DNA of 64,000 nucleotides from Jeotgalibacillus marinus (lineage in GTDB: Bacteria > Bacillota > Bacilli > Bacillales > Jeotgalibacillaceae), in contig NZ_JBFMIA010000005.1 of assembly GCF_040801915.1 (NCBI RefSeq), positions 1 through 64,000 on the forward strand, in the 5' to 3' direction. Positions 33,683-43,059 of this stretch are shown one piece after another; the stretch's first letter is position 1, and each line of letters opens with the position of its first letter. The notes under the pieces were generated by a model. It searched no databases. It saw only the letters and a program-made list of their open reading frames with translations, and had not been told where the DNA came from. The translations under genes and the position numbers were made by a program.

Positions 33683-34888
33683 ATGAGGGATCTGTTGATA
33701 GTGGGTGCTGGTCCGGCTGGCTTGAGTGCCGCAATTGAAGCTGCAGAGCAGGGTTTAAATGTTCATGTCATTGATGAATTTCCCCGAGTTGGTGGAAGGC
33801 TGCTTGGACAGCTGCATCAAGAGCCTAATGGAGAATGGTGGAACGGAATATCAGAATCAGATAAGTTGTATAGTCGCGCCTTAACAGCAGGTGTTGATAT
33901 CCAGTGTGAAACATCCGTTTACGATATTGAAAAGAGAGAAGCTGGATGGCATGTTCACACATCAAATGGAATCCTGAAGTCGAAGGCGCTGCTGCTTGCC
34001 ACTGGTGCCAGTGAGACGCCAATTCCGATAACGGGATGGACGCTTCCTGGAGTTATTTCGATAGGCGCCGCTCAAGTTATGGGAAATGTTTACCGAGTAA
34101 AACCTGGTCAATCTTGTGTGATTATTGGTGCAAATGTCTTGTCGATGGCTATTGCAAACGAGCTGAGGCTTTGTGGTGTAGACGTGAAAGAAATCATTAT
34201 CCCTAAGTCAAGCCTCATATCAAAAGAAGCAGGGCACCCAATAAGTGTATTGAAATCACTTATGAAATTAACTCATCTTGCCCCTAACGCAATGTTAAGA
34301 CAGTTAGGGAAAGTTGGAAGGTTTTTCCCCCCCGCTCTTGCTGCGAAATGCTACCCCGCTGTTGGTATCAAAATGTTTGGTATCCCTATTAAAGTGAAAA
34401 CAGCTGCTTTAGAAATACTAGGAGATAAGCAAGTAACTGGAGTGCGAACAACGAAAGTTACTGCGTCTGGCACGCCAATTCCTGGAACTGAAAAAACAGT
34501 TGAAGCAGATGTCGTTTGCATTTCAGGCGGGCTGATGCCAATGGCTGAATTAGCATCGATTGTAGGCTGCTCCTTTCAATATGTAACTGAATTGGGTGGA
34601 CACATACCGGTGCATAGTGAGCAAATGCAAACGAACATTCCTCATCTTTATGTTGCAGGAAACATCACGGGTATAGAGAGTGCTAAAGTAGCGATGGCCC
34701 AGGGGAAAGTTGCAGGTCTAACCATTGCAGCTGAAATAAACAATCGTTCTGGTAAGCTGGATGATCTAATTGATCAGGCGATACACTCAGTAAGGAAGAC
34801 AAGAGCTGAGGCGCTTATTCAATTTCAGCCGAATATCCCTAAGACTCGTGAAGAATTATACAAATACTATGAAAGAAATCAGGCTTAG
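33683..34888 (+). CDS. HcnB-like FAD/NAD(P)-binding oxidoreductase subunit
   Basis: A 401-residue pyridine-nucleotide-disulfide-oxidoreductase-fold flavoprotein. The FAD motif LLIVGAGPAGLSAAIEAAEQ is at the N-terminus, GGRLLGQ follows, and ALLLATGASETPIPITGWTL, a second dinucleotide-type site (SCVIIGANVLSMAIANEL) and LYVAGNITGIESAKVAMAQG are present. It is the alpha-type partner of the HcnC-like flavoprotein (30090) and the Fe-S proteins (33096, 33364). Together they form a D-amino acid dehydrogenase of the HcnABC/D-hydroxyproline dehydrogenase type, likely membrane-associated and feeding electrons to the respiratory chain. Confidence 0.88.
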   Translation: MRDLLIVGAGPAGLSAAIEAAEQGLNVHVIDEFPRVGGRLLGQLHQEPNGEWWNGISESDKLYSRALTAGVDIQCETSVYDIEKREAGWHVHTSNGILKSKALLLATGASETPIPITGWTLPGVISIGAAQVMGNVYRVKPGQSCVIIGANVLSMAIANELRLCGVDVKEIIIPKSSLISKEAGHPISVLKSLMKLTHLAPNAMLRQLGKVGRFFPPALAAKCYPAVGIKMFGIPIKVKTAALEILGDKQVTGVRTTKVTASGTPIPGTEKTVEADVVCISGGLMPMAELASIVGCSFQYVTELGGHIPVHSEQMQTNIPHLYVAGNITGIESAKVAMAQGKVAGLTIAAEINNRSGKLDDLIDQAIHSVRKTRAEALIQFQPNIPKTREELYKYYERNQA

Positions 34889-34929
34889 AGAGAAATTGAT
34901 GAAAAGAGAGGCTTTAGGAGGGAATACAA

Positions 34930-35529
34930 TTGAAGTTGTTACTTGTAGGAGCAAACGGGACAATTGGTTCAGCTGTTTATAAAGAAATGAATAATGATGT
35001 CGAGATTATTACGGCGAGCCGAACGAATTCAGATGTAGAGGTAGACATTACCTCTACAGCAAGTATTTCTAGGATGTTTGAGCAAGTAGGACATGTGGAT
35101 GCCATTGCAAGCGCAGCAGGCGCTGCACATTTTGGTTATGTTGAAGAGATGACCCCAAAACAAAACCTTATTGCAGTAGACAGCAAGCTGCTTGGGCAGA
35201 TTAATTTAGTCCTGCTTGGATTGAAGTATATACATAATAATGGCAGTATCACTTTGACAACAGGCATTTTAATGGATGATCCCATTGAAAAAGCAGCTTC
35301 TGCAGCTATGGCAAACGGCGGCATTCGTGCTTTTGTTAAATCAGCGGCAATTGAAATGCCTAGAGGTATTCGCATTAACCATGTGAGTCCAGGTATGTTG
35401 GAAGATTCTATTGAGAAATATGGTCCATTGTTTCAAGGATTTGAACCTGTTGCTTCGAAGCGGGTAGGTTTAGCGTTTCGAAAAAGTATTTTGGGAGCTC
35501 AAACGGGACAAAGCTATAATGTTTACTAA
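34930..35529 (+). CDS. Short-chain dehydrogenase/reductase lacking the catalytic Tyr
   Basis: A 199-residue Rossmann protein of the SDR superfamily, shorter than the usual 250. The cofactor motif VGANGTIGSAVYKEM and the ASAAGAAHFG segment (NNAG equivalent) are clear. At the active site the usual Ser and Tyr-x3-Lys are replaced: the Tyr position reads Asn/Gly in AAMANGGIRAFVKSA, though the Lys remains. A small SDR subfamily with this pattern exists; its reaction is unclear. The start is TTG 34930, with AGGAGGG upstream. It is the last enzyme gene of the cluster. Confidence 0.8.
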   Translation: MKLLLVGANGTIGSAVYKEMNNDVEIITASRTNSDVEVDITSTASISRMFEQVGHVDAIASAAGAAHFGYVEEMTPKQNLIAVDSKLLGQINLVLLGLKYIHNNGSITLTTGILMDDPIEKAASAAMANGGIRAFVKSAAIEMPRGIRINHVSPGMLEDSIEKYGPLFQGFEPVASKRVGLAFRKSILGAQTGQSYNVY

Positions 35530-35952
35530 TTGAAAAGGGCTTCAATCCTATTGTCATTATCGGAGCATAAAGTCATTTTATGTATATTGGAGAAATCTCG
35601 CAAAAATTAGCATCATCAATTTGCCCACTTTTAAGGGTTCGTATGATGAGGTTGATATACGCGCTCAACCTGAGATTACAATTCTATATTGAACCTTCGA
35701 TAATTTTGTGCTTTTTTCTGAATAAATAGCTAAAAAAGAAATGTAGTGAAAATATATTGGTCATACCATATTGTAATGGATGGACAGTGGACGAAGTGTG
35801 GATAGCCATTTTTATAGGATCTAGAAAGCTCTTCTTTTAAAATCAGACGCATTTTTGATTATGGATATTCAATCCAGGAACAACAAGCAAAAAACTAGTA
35901 TGGGGAGAAAAAATACGTATCTGTTAGGGATGAACAAAGGGGCTAATACAGG
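35530..35952. other. Gap between the enzyme cluster and the symporter gene
   Basis: No gene is seen. There is a seven-pair hairpin without a T-run (AGGTTGA/TCAACCT, about 35651-35675) and a palindrome TGGTCATACCA at about 35758-35768 that could be an operator. The 423-base gap suggests the symporter gene has its own promoter. Confidence 0.4.
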
Positions 35953-37437
35953 ATGATACAAAATTTTGTGGATTCGTTAAACAGCTATATATGGAGTTCA
36001 GCTTTAGTATTTTTTTTTATTATAATCGGTATATTTCACTCAGTAGCGACACGATTTCTGCAAATTAGGCATTTAAAAGATATGGTAACCCTAACGTTTA
36101 AAGGAAGAGATTCAGAAGCTGGATTATCTCCATTTAAAGCGTTATCCATGTCTTTGGGAAGTCGTGTTGGGACGGGAACCATTGCTGGTGTTGCAACAGC
36201 TATAGCCTTTGGAGGACCCGGTGCAGTATTTTGGATATGGATTATGGGAATGCTCGGCGCTGTTTCTTCATTTATTGAAACTACACTTTCACAGGTTTAT
36301 AAAAGTAAGATTAGAGGAGAGTATCGGGGAGGAGCCCCCTTTTATATTGAAAAAGGGCTGAAGATGAGAAAGGTCGCAATTTTATTTGCTGTTGTAACAA
36401 TCATTGTTATGGCAGTTTTATGGCCAACATTACAGGCAAACACAATTGCCGCTACTGTTCATCAAGCATTTGGCCTCTCTACAGCCATCACAGGTGGGTT
36501 ATTAGTCATCATTCTAGCAATTATTATTTTTGGTGGGGTGAAAAGATTGGGCAAGGTTGCGGAAACAGTGGTACCTACAATGGCTATTGGTTATGTCCTA
36601 TTATGTTGTGTAATAGTAGGGTTTAATCTAGAACAATTGCCCAGTGTCATCATGCTAATCTTGAAAAGTGCTTTTGGCATAGATTCGGTGTTTGGAGGTG
36701 CTGTGGGGTCTGCTATTAACTGGGGAGTACAGCGTGGCGCTTTTTCACATGCCGCCGGGGTTGGCAGCGAGACTTTTGAAGCTGGAGCTGCTGAAGTATC
36801 ACATCCGGCAAAACAAGGATTGGTACAGGCCTTTTCCGTTTATCTAACGACTTTAGTTATTTGTTCAGCAACAGCTTTTACGATACTTATAACAGGAATG
36901 TATAATGTCTCTCTTGATGGAGGTGGCTTCATTACTTCGAATGCTGCAGCTGGAGAGGATCCTTCTACATATACCCAACTTTCTGTAGAATCAGTCAGTC
37001 CTGGTTTTGGTGCACCTTTTTTAGCTATTGCTTTATTCTTCTTTGGTTTTACAACTCTAATGTCATACTATTATAAAGCTGAAACTTGTTTAGCTTTTAT
37101 TAATGGTAATCGAAATAAATCTTTTAAATTCTTTTTGTATATTTTAAAACTCATTTTGCTCGTTATGGTGTTTGTCGGAAGCGTACAATCTGGAGAAATC
37201 GTATGGGCTCTCGGAGATCTTGGAATGGGAAGTATGGCGTGGGTAAATTTAATTGTAATTTTATTAATGACTAAAACGGCTCTAAAAGTATTAAGGGATT
37301 ATGAGGAGCAAAAAAAACAGCGGAGAGACCCTGTCTTTGATCCCAAAAAACTTGGGATTAAGGGTGCTGATTTTTGGGAGAAAGAGTATCCAATAATGGG
37401 AAAAGAGGATGGAAGTAAAGTAAAGGAAGTAATTTAA
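35953..37437 (+). CDS. AGCS-family amino acid:cation symporter
   Basis: A sodium- (or proton-) coupled uptake carrier of the alanine/glycine:cation symporter family, 494 residues with about eleven membrane helices. The family signature is visible in LSMSLGSRVGTGTIAGVATA IAFGGPGAVFWIWI (residues about 63-97), and in FETTLSQVYK-like and GVQRGAFSHAAGVGSETFEA segments. In this setting it probably imports the amino acid degraded by the upstream enzymes, although AGCS members handle alanine, glycine, glutamine and others. GGGGC lies upstream of ATG 35953. Confidence 0.92.
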   Translation: MIQNFVDSLNSYIWSSALVFFFIIIGIFHSVATRFLQIRHLKDMVTLTFKGRDSEAGLSPFKALSMSLGSRVGTGTIAGVATAIAFGGPGAVFWIWIMGMLGAVSSFIETTLSQVYKSKIRGEYRGGAPFYIEKGLKMRKVAILFAVVTIIVMAVLWPTLQANTIAATVHQAFGLSTAITGGLLVIILAIIIFGGVKRLGKVAETVVPTMAIGYVLLCCVIVGFNLEQLPSVIMLILKSAFGIDSVFGGAVGSAINWGVQRGAFSHAAGVGSETFEAGAAEVSHPAKQGLVQAFSVYLTTLVICSATAFTILITGMYNVSLDGGGFITSNAAAGEDPSTYTQLSVESVSPGFGAPFLAIALFFFGFTTLMSYYYKAETCLAFINGNRNKSFKFFLYILKLILLVMVFVGSVQSGEIVWALGDLGMGSMAWVNLIVILLMTKTALKVLRDYEEQKKQRRDPVFDPKKLGIKGADFWEKEYPIMGKEDGSKVKEVI

Positions 37438-37529
37438 TGTTGAGCGTTGAAAACTGGGAATTTAAATAGATATTGTACCATAATTAAGCCGACAGGTCTT
37501 CCAAACCGCGATTTCTTCTTAACACAGTT

Positions 37530-37812
37530 CTTTCTATTGTTAATGAGGGACAAACGATAGGGTGGCTATGGTATTTTACGATGATTCAAAGTTACAAAAA
37601 GAAGCTTATATTTATGATTTTTACATATTTGAAGAACACCAAGGAAGAGGGTAAGATAAATCTCACTAGAGGCGTTAGAAAAGTTGGTAAAAGAGAAGGA
37701 ATTTGATAAGTTTTCACTTCATGTTTTTGTACACAATGAACGAGCAATTCACCTATATAAAAAACTGAATTTTGAACCTACGGATATCAATATGAAAAAA
37801 ACATTTAAGTAG
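37530..37812 (+). pseudogene. Degraded GNAT acetyltransferase copy
   Basis: This stretch is a diverged copy of the second part of the GNAT frame at 19406-19726, close to 90 percent identical by eye over about 270 bases (shared AAGAACACCAAGGAAGAGGG and AATGAACGAGCAATTCACCT). It has single-base deletions, a TAA inside the acetyl-CoA loop (after QGRG) and no start. The similarity begins near CTTTCTATT and ends with the gene. The two copies bracket the 18-kb catabolic island. Confidence 0.85.
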
Positions 37813-37876
37813 TAAAAGAAGGATTCCTGTATAAAGGAGCGTTAATTGAAAAAACCTCTAAAAGGTGGTATTAAGG

Positions 37877-37907
37877 CGTACTCTGGTGTATCCAAGTACG
37901 TTTTTTT
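37877..37907 (+). terminator. Rho-independent terminator
   Basis: CGTACT (37877-37882) pairs with AGTACG (37895-37900), followed by seven T. Confidence 0.65.
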
Positions 37908-38143
37908 AATGGTTTTATTATAAGTCATTCTTTGAGAACATAACCAAAAACGGGGATTAGATTACTTGGAGAACTGTCCCTAAAATGTTTTTTATTTTGC
38001 TTAAAAAATGTTTATAAAAGAAGGATAACTACATTTAGTATAGAATTACACTAGTAGTAATAAGAAATAACCAAAAATAACATTTATTACAAAACGATAT
38101 TACCTATCTTTTACAACCAAAATAGAGCTAATGGAGGATAAGG

Positions 38144-39046
38144 ATGCATTATTTTTTTGAAGTATCGAATATTACCAAAACATTTGGTTCGAAGCGTGCG
38201 TTGAAAAATATTTCAATGAATTTAAGAAAAGGGGAATTAATAAGTGTTGTTGGCCATAATGGATCTGGGAAAACAACACTTTTTAAAGTACTATTAGATA
38301 TTTATCATGCTAACAATGGAACTGTTAAGTTTTATGAAAATAATTTTGATCTAAAAAATGATGTTGGTTATTTACCAGAACAAAGGGGTTTATATAATAA
38401 AACAACTATTATTACGCAACTCTTAGCATTTGGTTATTTAAAAGGGAAAAGCAAGAAAGAATTACTACCAAAAATAGACGTTTGGTTATCCTATTTTGGT
38501 TTGAATGAACACAAGAATGATATATTAGGAAGTTTATCAAAAGGGAACCAACAGAAAATACAGTTTATCACTTCTATTTTACATGAACCTAAACTATTAA
38601 TATTGGATGAACCATTTAGCGGATTGGATCCAATTAATGTAGATCTTTTTATAAATGCTATCAAAGACTTGAAAGATAAAGGAGTATCCATTTTATATTC
38701 TAGTCACCAATTAAATACCGTTGAAAACCTGTCGGATCGTTTATTAATGATTAATAAAGGGGAAGTTGTTCATTTTGATACCGTTGATCGTATTAAGGAT
38801 AAGTATACCTACAAATTGAAAATCATAAATGATTCATTAACAGAAGAAATATTGCAATCAGCTGGGGTCATTTATGAGTTAAAGGACAATGTGTATGAAA
38901 TCGCACTTAAGGACAAACAAGATTCGCAGCAAATAGTTGACTTGTTGCCTAATAAGTTTTCAGAAATGTTTATTATTGAAAAACCTAATTTAGAAAATAT
39001 TTTTAAAAATGTATTCAGTGAAAAGGGGGAAAGAAATGCACAATAA
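38144..39046 (+). CDS. ABC transporter ATP-binding protein (ABC-2 exporter type)
   Basis: A 300-residue ATPase with Walker A VVGHNGSGKTT (about residue 37), Q-loop region GYLPEQRGLYNK, signature LSKGNQQKIQ, Walker B LLILDEPFSGLDP and switch His in SSHQL. The LSKGNQQK signature and C-terminal extension resemble NatA and YhaQ-type sodium or multidrug efflux ATPases. The permease gene overlaps its end by 11 bases. GGAGGATAAGG lies before ATG 38144. The substrate is unknown. Confidence 0.9.
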   Translation: MHYFFEVSNITKTFGSKRALKNISMNLRKGELISVVGHNGSGKTTLFKVLLDIYHANNGTVKFYENNFDLKNDVGYLPEQRGLYNKTTIITQLLAFGYLKGKSKKELLPKIDVWLSYFGLNEHKNDILGSLSKGNQQKIQFITSILHEPKLLILDEPFSGLDPINVDLFINAIKDLKDKGVSILYSSHQLNTVENLSDRLLMINKGEVVHFDTVDRIKDKYTYKLKIINDSLTEEILQSAGVIYELKDNVYEIALKDKQDSQQIVDLLPNKFSEMFIIEKPNLENIFKNVFSEKGERNAQ

Positions 39047-39959
39047 ATATACTGCATACTCTTATGTTTCCATTAAAACACTGTTTCCTGCTAAGTCGTT
39101 GTTTTCTGGATTTCTTTTCAATTTAATCATTGCATTAATTGTAACAACACTTTTATTGATTTTTAAACCTGATATTCCCTTTATCGGTAATATAGATACT
39201 GGAAGTGACAGCTTGATTTCGTCTTTAAATGTTGTAAAAGGCGTTGCGCTCATTATTGTATTTTTTCTCTTTAGTAATGTAGCAATTATGATGCAAAACG
39301 TTTTTGAAGATCGTGATAGTAAGGTCTCCGAGGTTATTAGTACAAGTATTACGGAGAAGCATTATTTATTTGGAAAGTTAGTTACTTCTTTTTATAACAT
39401 GCTTGTAGTTTTTATTTCCATGGCTCTTGCTATCTTTATTGCAAGTATGGTTTACAGTCTATTTTCAAGCACCTTTAACGTATTTACAGTTGTACTTGCC
39501 CCTATATTTTCTTCGTTCACATTAAAGGGGAGTCTATTTTTTGCTGGGTGTGTTCTCATTGTAATGATCATGCTAGCAACTTCTATTTTATTCACACTCA
39601 GTCTTGCGATTAAAATAAATAGTTTAGTAGATGCTGCTCCTGTAGCGTTAATTATATTGCTTCCATACATGGTGTTATTCGGCCTGTTTATTTTTTTACC
39701 AACAAGTACGGTTGAAACATGGATTTTAATCTCCACAATCGTCATGTTCATTCCAATTTTTTCTCCTTTATTTATATTAATTTATGCCATGTTAAATGGA
39801 TTTGAACTTTTAACCTATTTGGCCATATTAATATCCGTAATATATGGATTTGTCCTATTTGGTGGAGTATCAAACATTTATAAATATGCCTTTTATACAA
39901 GAGAGAAACTTTCTCTTACACAGCTTTTAAAGTTATCTGTTAAAGAGAAAGCGAGATGA
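39036..39959 (+). CDS. ABC-2 type permease
   Basis: A 307-residue membrane protein with about six helices: a first segment near residues 22-40, VVKGVALIIVFFLFSNVAIMMQ, an intracellular loop FEDRDSKVSEVISTSITEKHYLFGK typical of ABC-2 permeases (NatB/YhaP type), and several C-terminal helices. It is shorter than NatB, which carries a large extracellular domain. ATG 39036 with AAAAGGGGG upstream overlaps the ATPase gene and is preferred over the earlier in-frame ATG 39009. It forms an exporter with the ATPase. Confidence 0.85.
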   Translation: MHNKYTAYSYVSIKTLFPAKSLFSGFLFNLIIALIVTTLLLIFKPDIPFIGNIDTGSDSLISSLNVVKGVALIIVFFLFSNVAIMMQNVFEDRDSKVSEVISTSITEKHYLFGKLVTSFYNMLVVFISMALAIFIASMVYSLFSSTFNVFTVVLAPIFSSFTLKGSLFFAGCVLIVMIMLATSILFTLSLAIKINSLVDAAPVALIILLPYMVLFGLFIFLPTSTVETWILISTIVMFIPIFSPLFILIYAMLNGFELLTYLAILISVIYGFVLFGGVSNIYKYAFYTREKLSLTQLLKLSVKEKAR

Positions 39960-40421
39960 GGATTTCTGGCGGAGGGCAAACAAGCAGCAATACCCTCAAG
40001 AGTATAAGCAGATAGGGGCATATTGGAGATTGGGTTTATTTAATTGCTTTATCTTTAATAATATTTGACATGACGCATTCGCCTGCAGCAGTAGCCGCTA
40101 TATATACTGAAGCCTATGACACCTCTATTAACAAACTTCTGGTCTGGGAGTGTTATTGATAGGTTTAACAAGAGAAACATCATGATTACTAATTACTATG
40201 GACATAATCAGATTTGGGCTTCTTTAGTCTATTCCTTTGAAAGCGTAAAGTTCAAGGCCTTTAAAAGCGGCATAATCATCGGATGGAGGGGAAGGAGGCG
40301 TTCTTTTTTCCTTTCCCGTTAATTCGAATCGTTCCACTCAGCATGAATAACATCAAAAACACCTCCAGATCATGAGAATAGAACCAACTGTTACAACCCC
40401 AATATTTGAATAAAACCAATT
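39960..40421. other. Intergenic region holding the MFS fragment
   Basis: Apart from the MFS fragment at 40025-40200 nothing functional is seen. The frame continuing to 40322 is basic, low-quality sequence. Confidence 0.4.
40025..40200 (+). pseudogene. Frameshifted N-terminal fragment of an MFS transporter
   Basis: One frame reads GDWVYLIALSLIIFDMTHSP and AAVAAIYT, another continues KPMTPLLTNFWSGSVIDRFN and KRNIMI. Joined across a one-base shift near 40110 they give the first two helices and the GSxxDRxxKR loop A motif of a major-facilitator protein. No start codon and no further helices follow. A different, intact MFS gene lies next to it on the other strand. Confidence 0.55.
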
Positions 40422-41546
40422 TTACGTATCATCACTTTTATTAATTGGAATAAAAAGTCCCACAAGACCGGTCAGAGCAAATAACATAAACCCTAGTGAA
40501 TAAGATGTACTTCCAATAATTCCTCCAGCTATTGATGACCCAACCGATTGACCAACTCCCAATAATAAGAAAGATAAACTCACCCCAATCGAAGGCGTTA
40601 ACTTAAATATTCGGGAAGACCAAACAATAAATAAACCTGTCATAATTATATAAGAAATCCCGAATAATACTGCAGAAGAGTATACGGTAATCATTGTAGG
40701 GATAGTTATAGAATATATAGAGAGAAGCATCATCACAAGAACCAAACGATAAGATAAAGCCAGACCAACTCTATTAATTAATTCCCCTGCAAATCCTCCA
40801 AACACTCCTGATGTGCCCATTAAAATCCAGAAAACTACGCTTTCATTCGTGCTCATATCATAGACAACAGTTAAGTAACTTCTCGAAAATGTCCAAAATA
40901 TAGAGGAACTTATTCCTATGATAAGGGAGACTACCAATAAAAACTTAGCTTTCTTGATAGCTAGCCACCAATGTAGTTTAGTCTGTGTTTTGTGAGTACT
41001 AGAACCTTGAGCAGGTATGCTCAAGGTATTCCATACAAGTACAATAAATGCAAGAATCGCGAAGAGAACATACGAAAGCCTCCAGTATTCTGTGAACAGA
41101 AGCGCCACAGATCCCGAAAGTATAATTCCAAAACTTGATCCGCTGTTAATCCAGATGTTACCGCGATCTTTATCCTTTTTTTGTAGAGCAGTTGATGCTA
41201 CTTGACTAAAGGCTGGTGACGCCCAACCGCTGCCTATTCCTGCAATAAATGAACTTAAAGCAAGCAAATAAAACTCCTGAGAAAGTGCTATTCCAACTAA
41301 TCCAATAATAGCACTTATCCCAGAGAGTTGAATTAATCTTAGCTGACCAAATTTTTGAATCAAAAAGGTAGAAGTAAATAAAGCTAATGTATAGGAAATG
41401 TAAGCCGTTGAACCAACTACGCCAGCATTACTTTCCGTAAGCCCTAAGGAAGATGAAATATTAGGTAGGAACAGGCCAAAACTGAAGCGTGCAAATGAAT
41501 AAGTTACCGCAATCATAGCAATACCAGGAAGTACAATTTTCTTCAT
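40422..41546 (-). CDS. MFS transporter (YbfB/CynX-like)
   Basis: A 374-residue, twelve-helix major facilitator protein. It starts with AMIAVTYSFARFSFGLFLPN as in YbfB-like permeases, has the loop motif IQKFGQLRLIQL after helix 2, GIGSGWASPAFSQVAS in helix 4-5 and GVGQSVGSSIAGGIIGSTSY near the end. It is probably a drug- or metabolite-efflux pump, because a TetR gene lies directly upstream and identical operator-like palindromes precede both. AAGAGGTGA precedes ATG 41546. Confidence 0.88.
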   Translation of the reverse strand: MKKIVLPGIAMIAVTYSFARFSFGLFLPNISSSLGLTESNAGVVGSTAYISYTLALFTSTFLIQKFGQLRLIQLSGISAIIGLVGIALSQEFYLLALSSFIAGIGSGWASPAFSQVASTALQKKDKDRGNIWINSGSSFGIILSGSVALLFTEYWRLSYVLFAILAFIVLVWNTLSIPAQGSSTHKTQTKLHWWLAIKKAKFLLVVSLIIGISSSIFWTFSRSYLTVVYDMSTNESVVFWILMGTSGVFGGFAGELINRVGLALSYRLVLVMMLLSIYSITIPTMITVYSSAVLFGISYIIMTGLFIVWSSRIFKLTPSIGVSLSFLLLGVGQSVGSSIAGGIIGSTSYSLGFMLFALTGLVGLFIPINKSDDT

Positions 41547-41567
41547 CTATTAATCACCTCTTAAAAT

Positions 41568-41587
41568 ATATAGAACGTTCATTATAT
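41568..41587 (-). promoter_or_regulatory. Candidate TetR operator before the MFS gene
   Basis: ATATAGAACGTTCATTATAT, with a GAACGTTC palindromic core, is repeated with little change (AACGGTC) at 42165-42184 before the tetR gene. It lies 21 bases upstream of the MFS start. Confidence 0.75.
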
Positions 41588-41596
41588 TTATTATGA

Positions 41597-41626
41597 AAAA
41601 AAAGTAAGCCAATCAGCTTACTTTTT
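41597..41626 (-). terminator. Terminator overlapping the tetR stop codon
   Basis: AAAAAGTAAGC (41599-41609) pairs with GCTTACTTTTT (41616-41626) around CAATCA; on the minus strand a T-rich run follows. The tetR stop (41618-41620) is inside the stem, so read-through from tetR into the MFS gene is limited. Confidence 0.8.
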
Positions 41627-42148
41627 ATATAAATGCTTTATGCAATACATAAGTTCATGAGCTACATCATCAACATTTATGATTTCTGATAAAGCAGTAG
41701 CGCCTTCAAATAGCAAAGCTAATCGAGTAGATTCCCAATAATCAAAATTAAGCTGCTTGAAAAAGAATATCAATGAGTTTTTATGCTTGTTTACATACCT
41801 TACAATTTCATTGTTAGAATCAGATGAAAACTCTTCTTTAGCTCTTAAAAACATGCACCCATTAGTCTCATGCATTCGAATCCAATTTAAATGTGCTTGT
41901 GCCAATGATAATGCTATTGAATTGCATTTTGGCTTGCTCACCGAGGATTCCAAGTATGAGAAATACTTTTCTTCCCGTCTCTTAAGTACTTGAAGTATTA
42001 GGTCTTCTTTGGAATCGAAGTGATTGTATAATGTCATTATAGCAACACCGGCTTCATTTACTATCTGTTTTAATCCGATTGAGTGAAAACCATGTTTGTA
42101 AAATAATTCCTCAGCGTGTTCTAGTAAATCTTGTTTTTTTTTACTCAC
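41618..42148 (-). CDS. TetR/AcrR-family repressor
   Basis: A 176-residue regulator. The N-terminal HTH is complete (LLEHAEELFYKHGFHSIGLKQ IVNEAGVAIMTLYNHFDSKED, residues about 8-49), followed by a helical ligand domain with NGCMFLRAKEEF, as in the TetR_C group found near efflux pumps. It presumably represses itself and the MFS gene through the two matching sites. AGGAGGTATTTTA lies upstream of the start codon at 42148. Confidence 0.9.
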   Translation of the reverse strand: MSKKKQDLLEHAEELFYKHGFHSIGLKQIVNEAGVAIMTLYNHFDSKEDLILQVLKRREEKYFSYLESSVSKPKCNSIALSLAQAHLNWIRMHETNGCMFLRAKEEFSSDSNNEIVRYVNKHKNSLIFFFKQLNFDYWESTRLALLFEGATALSEIINVDDVAHELMYCIKHLYKK

Positions 42149-42164
42149 TTAAAATACCTCCTTT

Positions 42165-42184
42165 ATATAGAACGGTCATTATAC
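42165..42184 (-). promoter_or_regulatory. Candidate TetR operator before tetR
   Basis: ATATAGAACGGTCATTATAC, 17 bases upstream of the tetR start, matches the site before the MFS gene in 18 of 20 positions. Confidence 0.75.
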
Positions 42185-43059
<875 letters not shown>

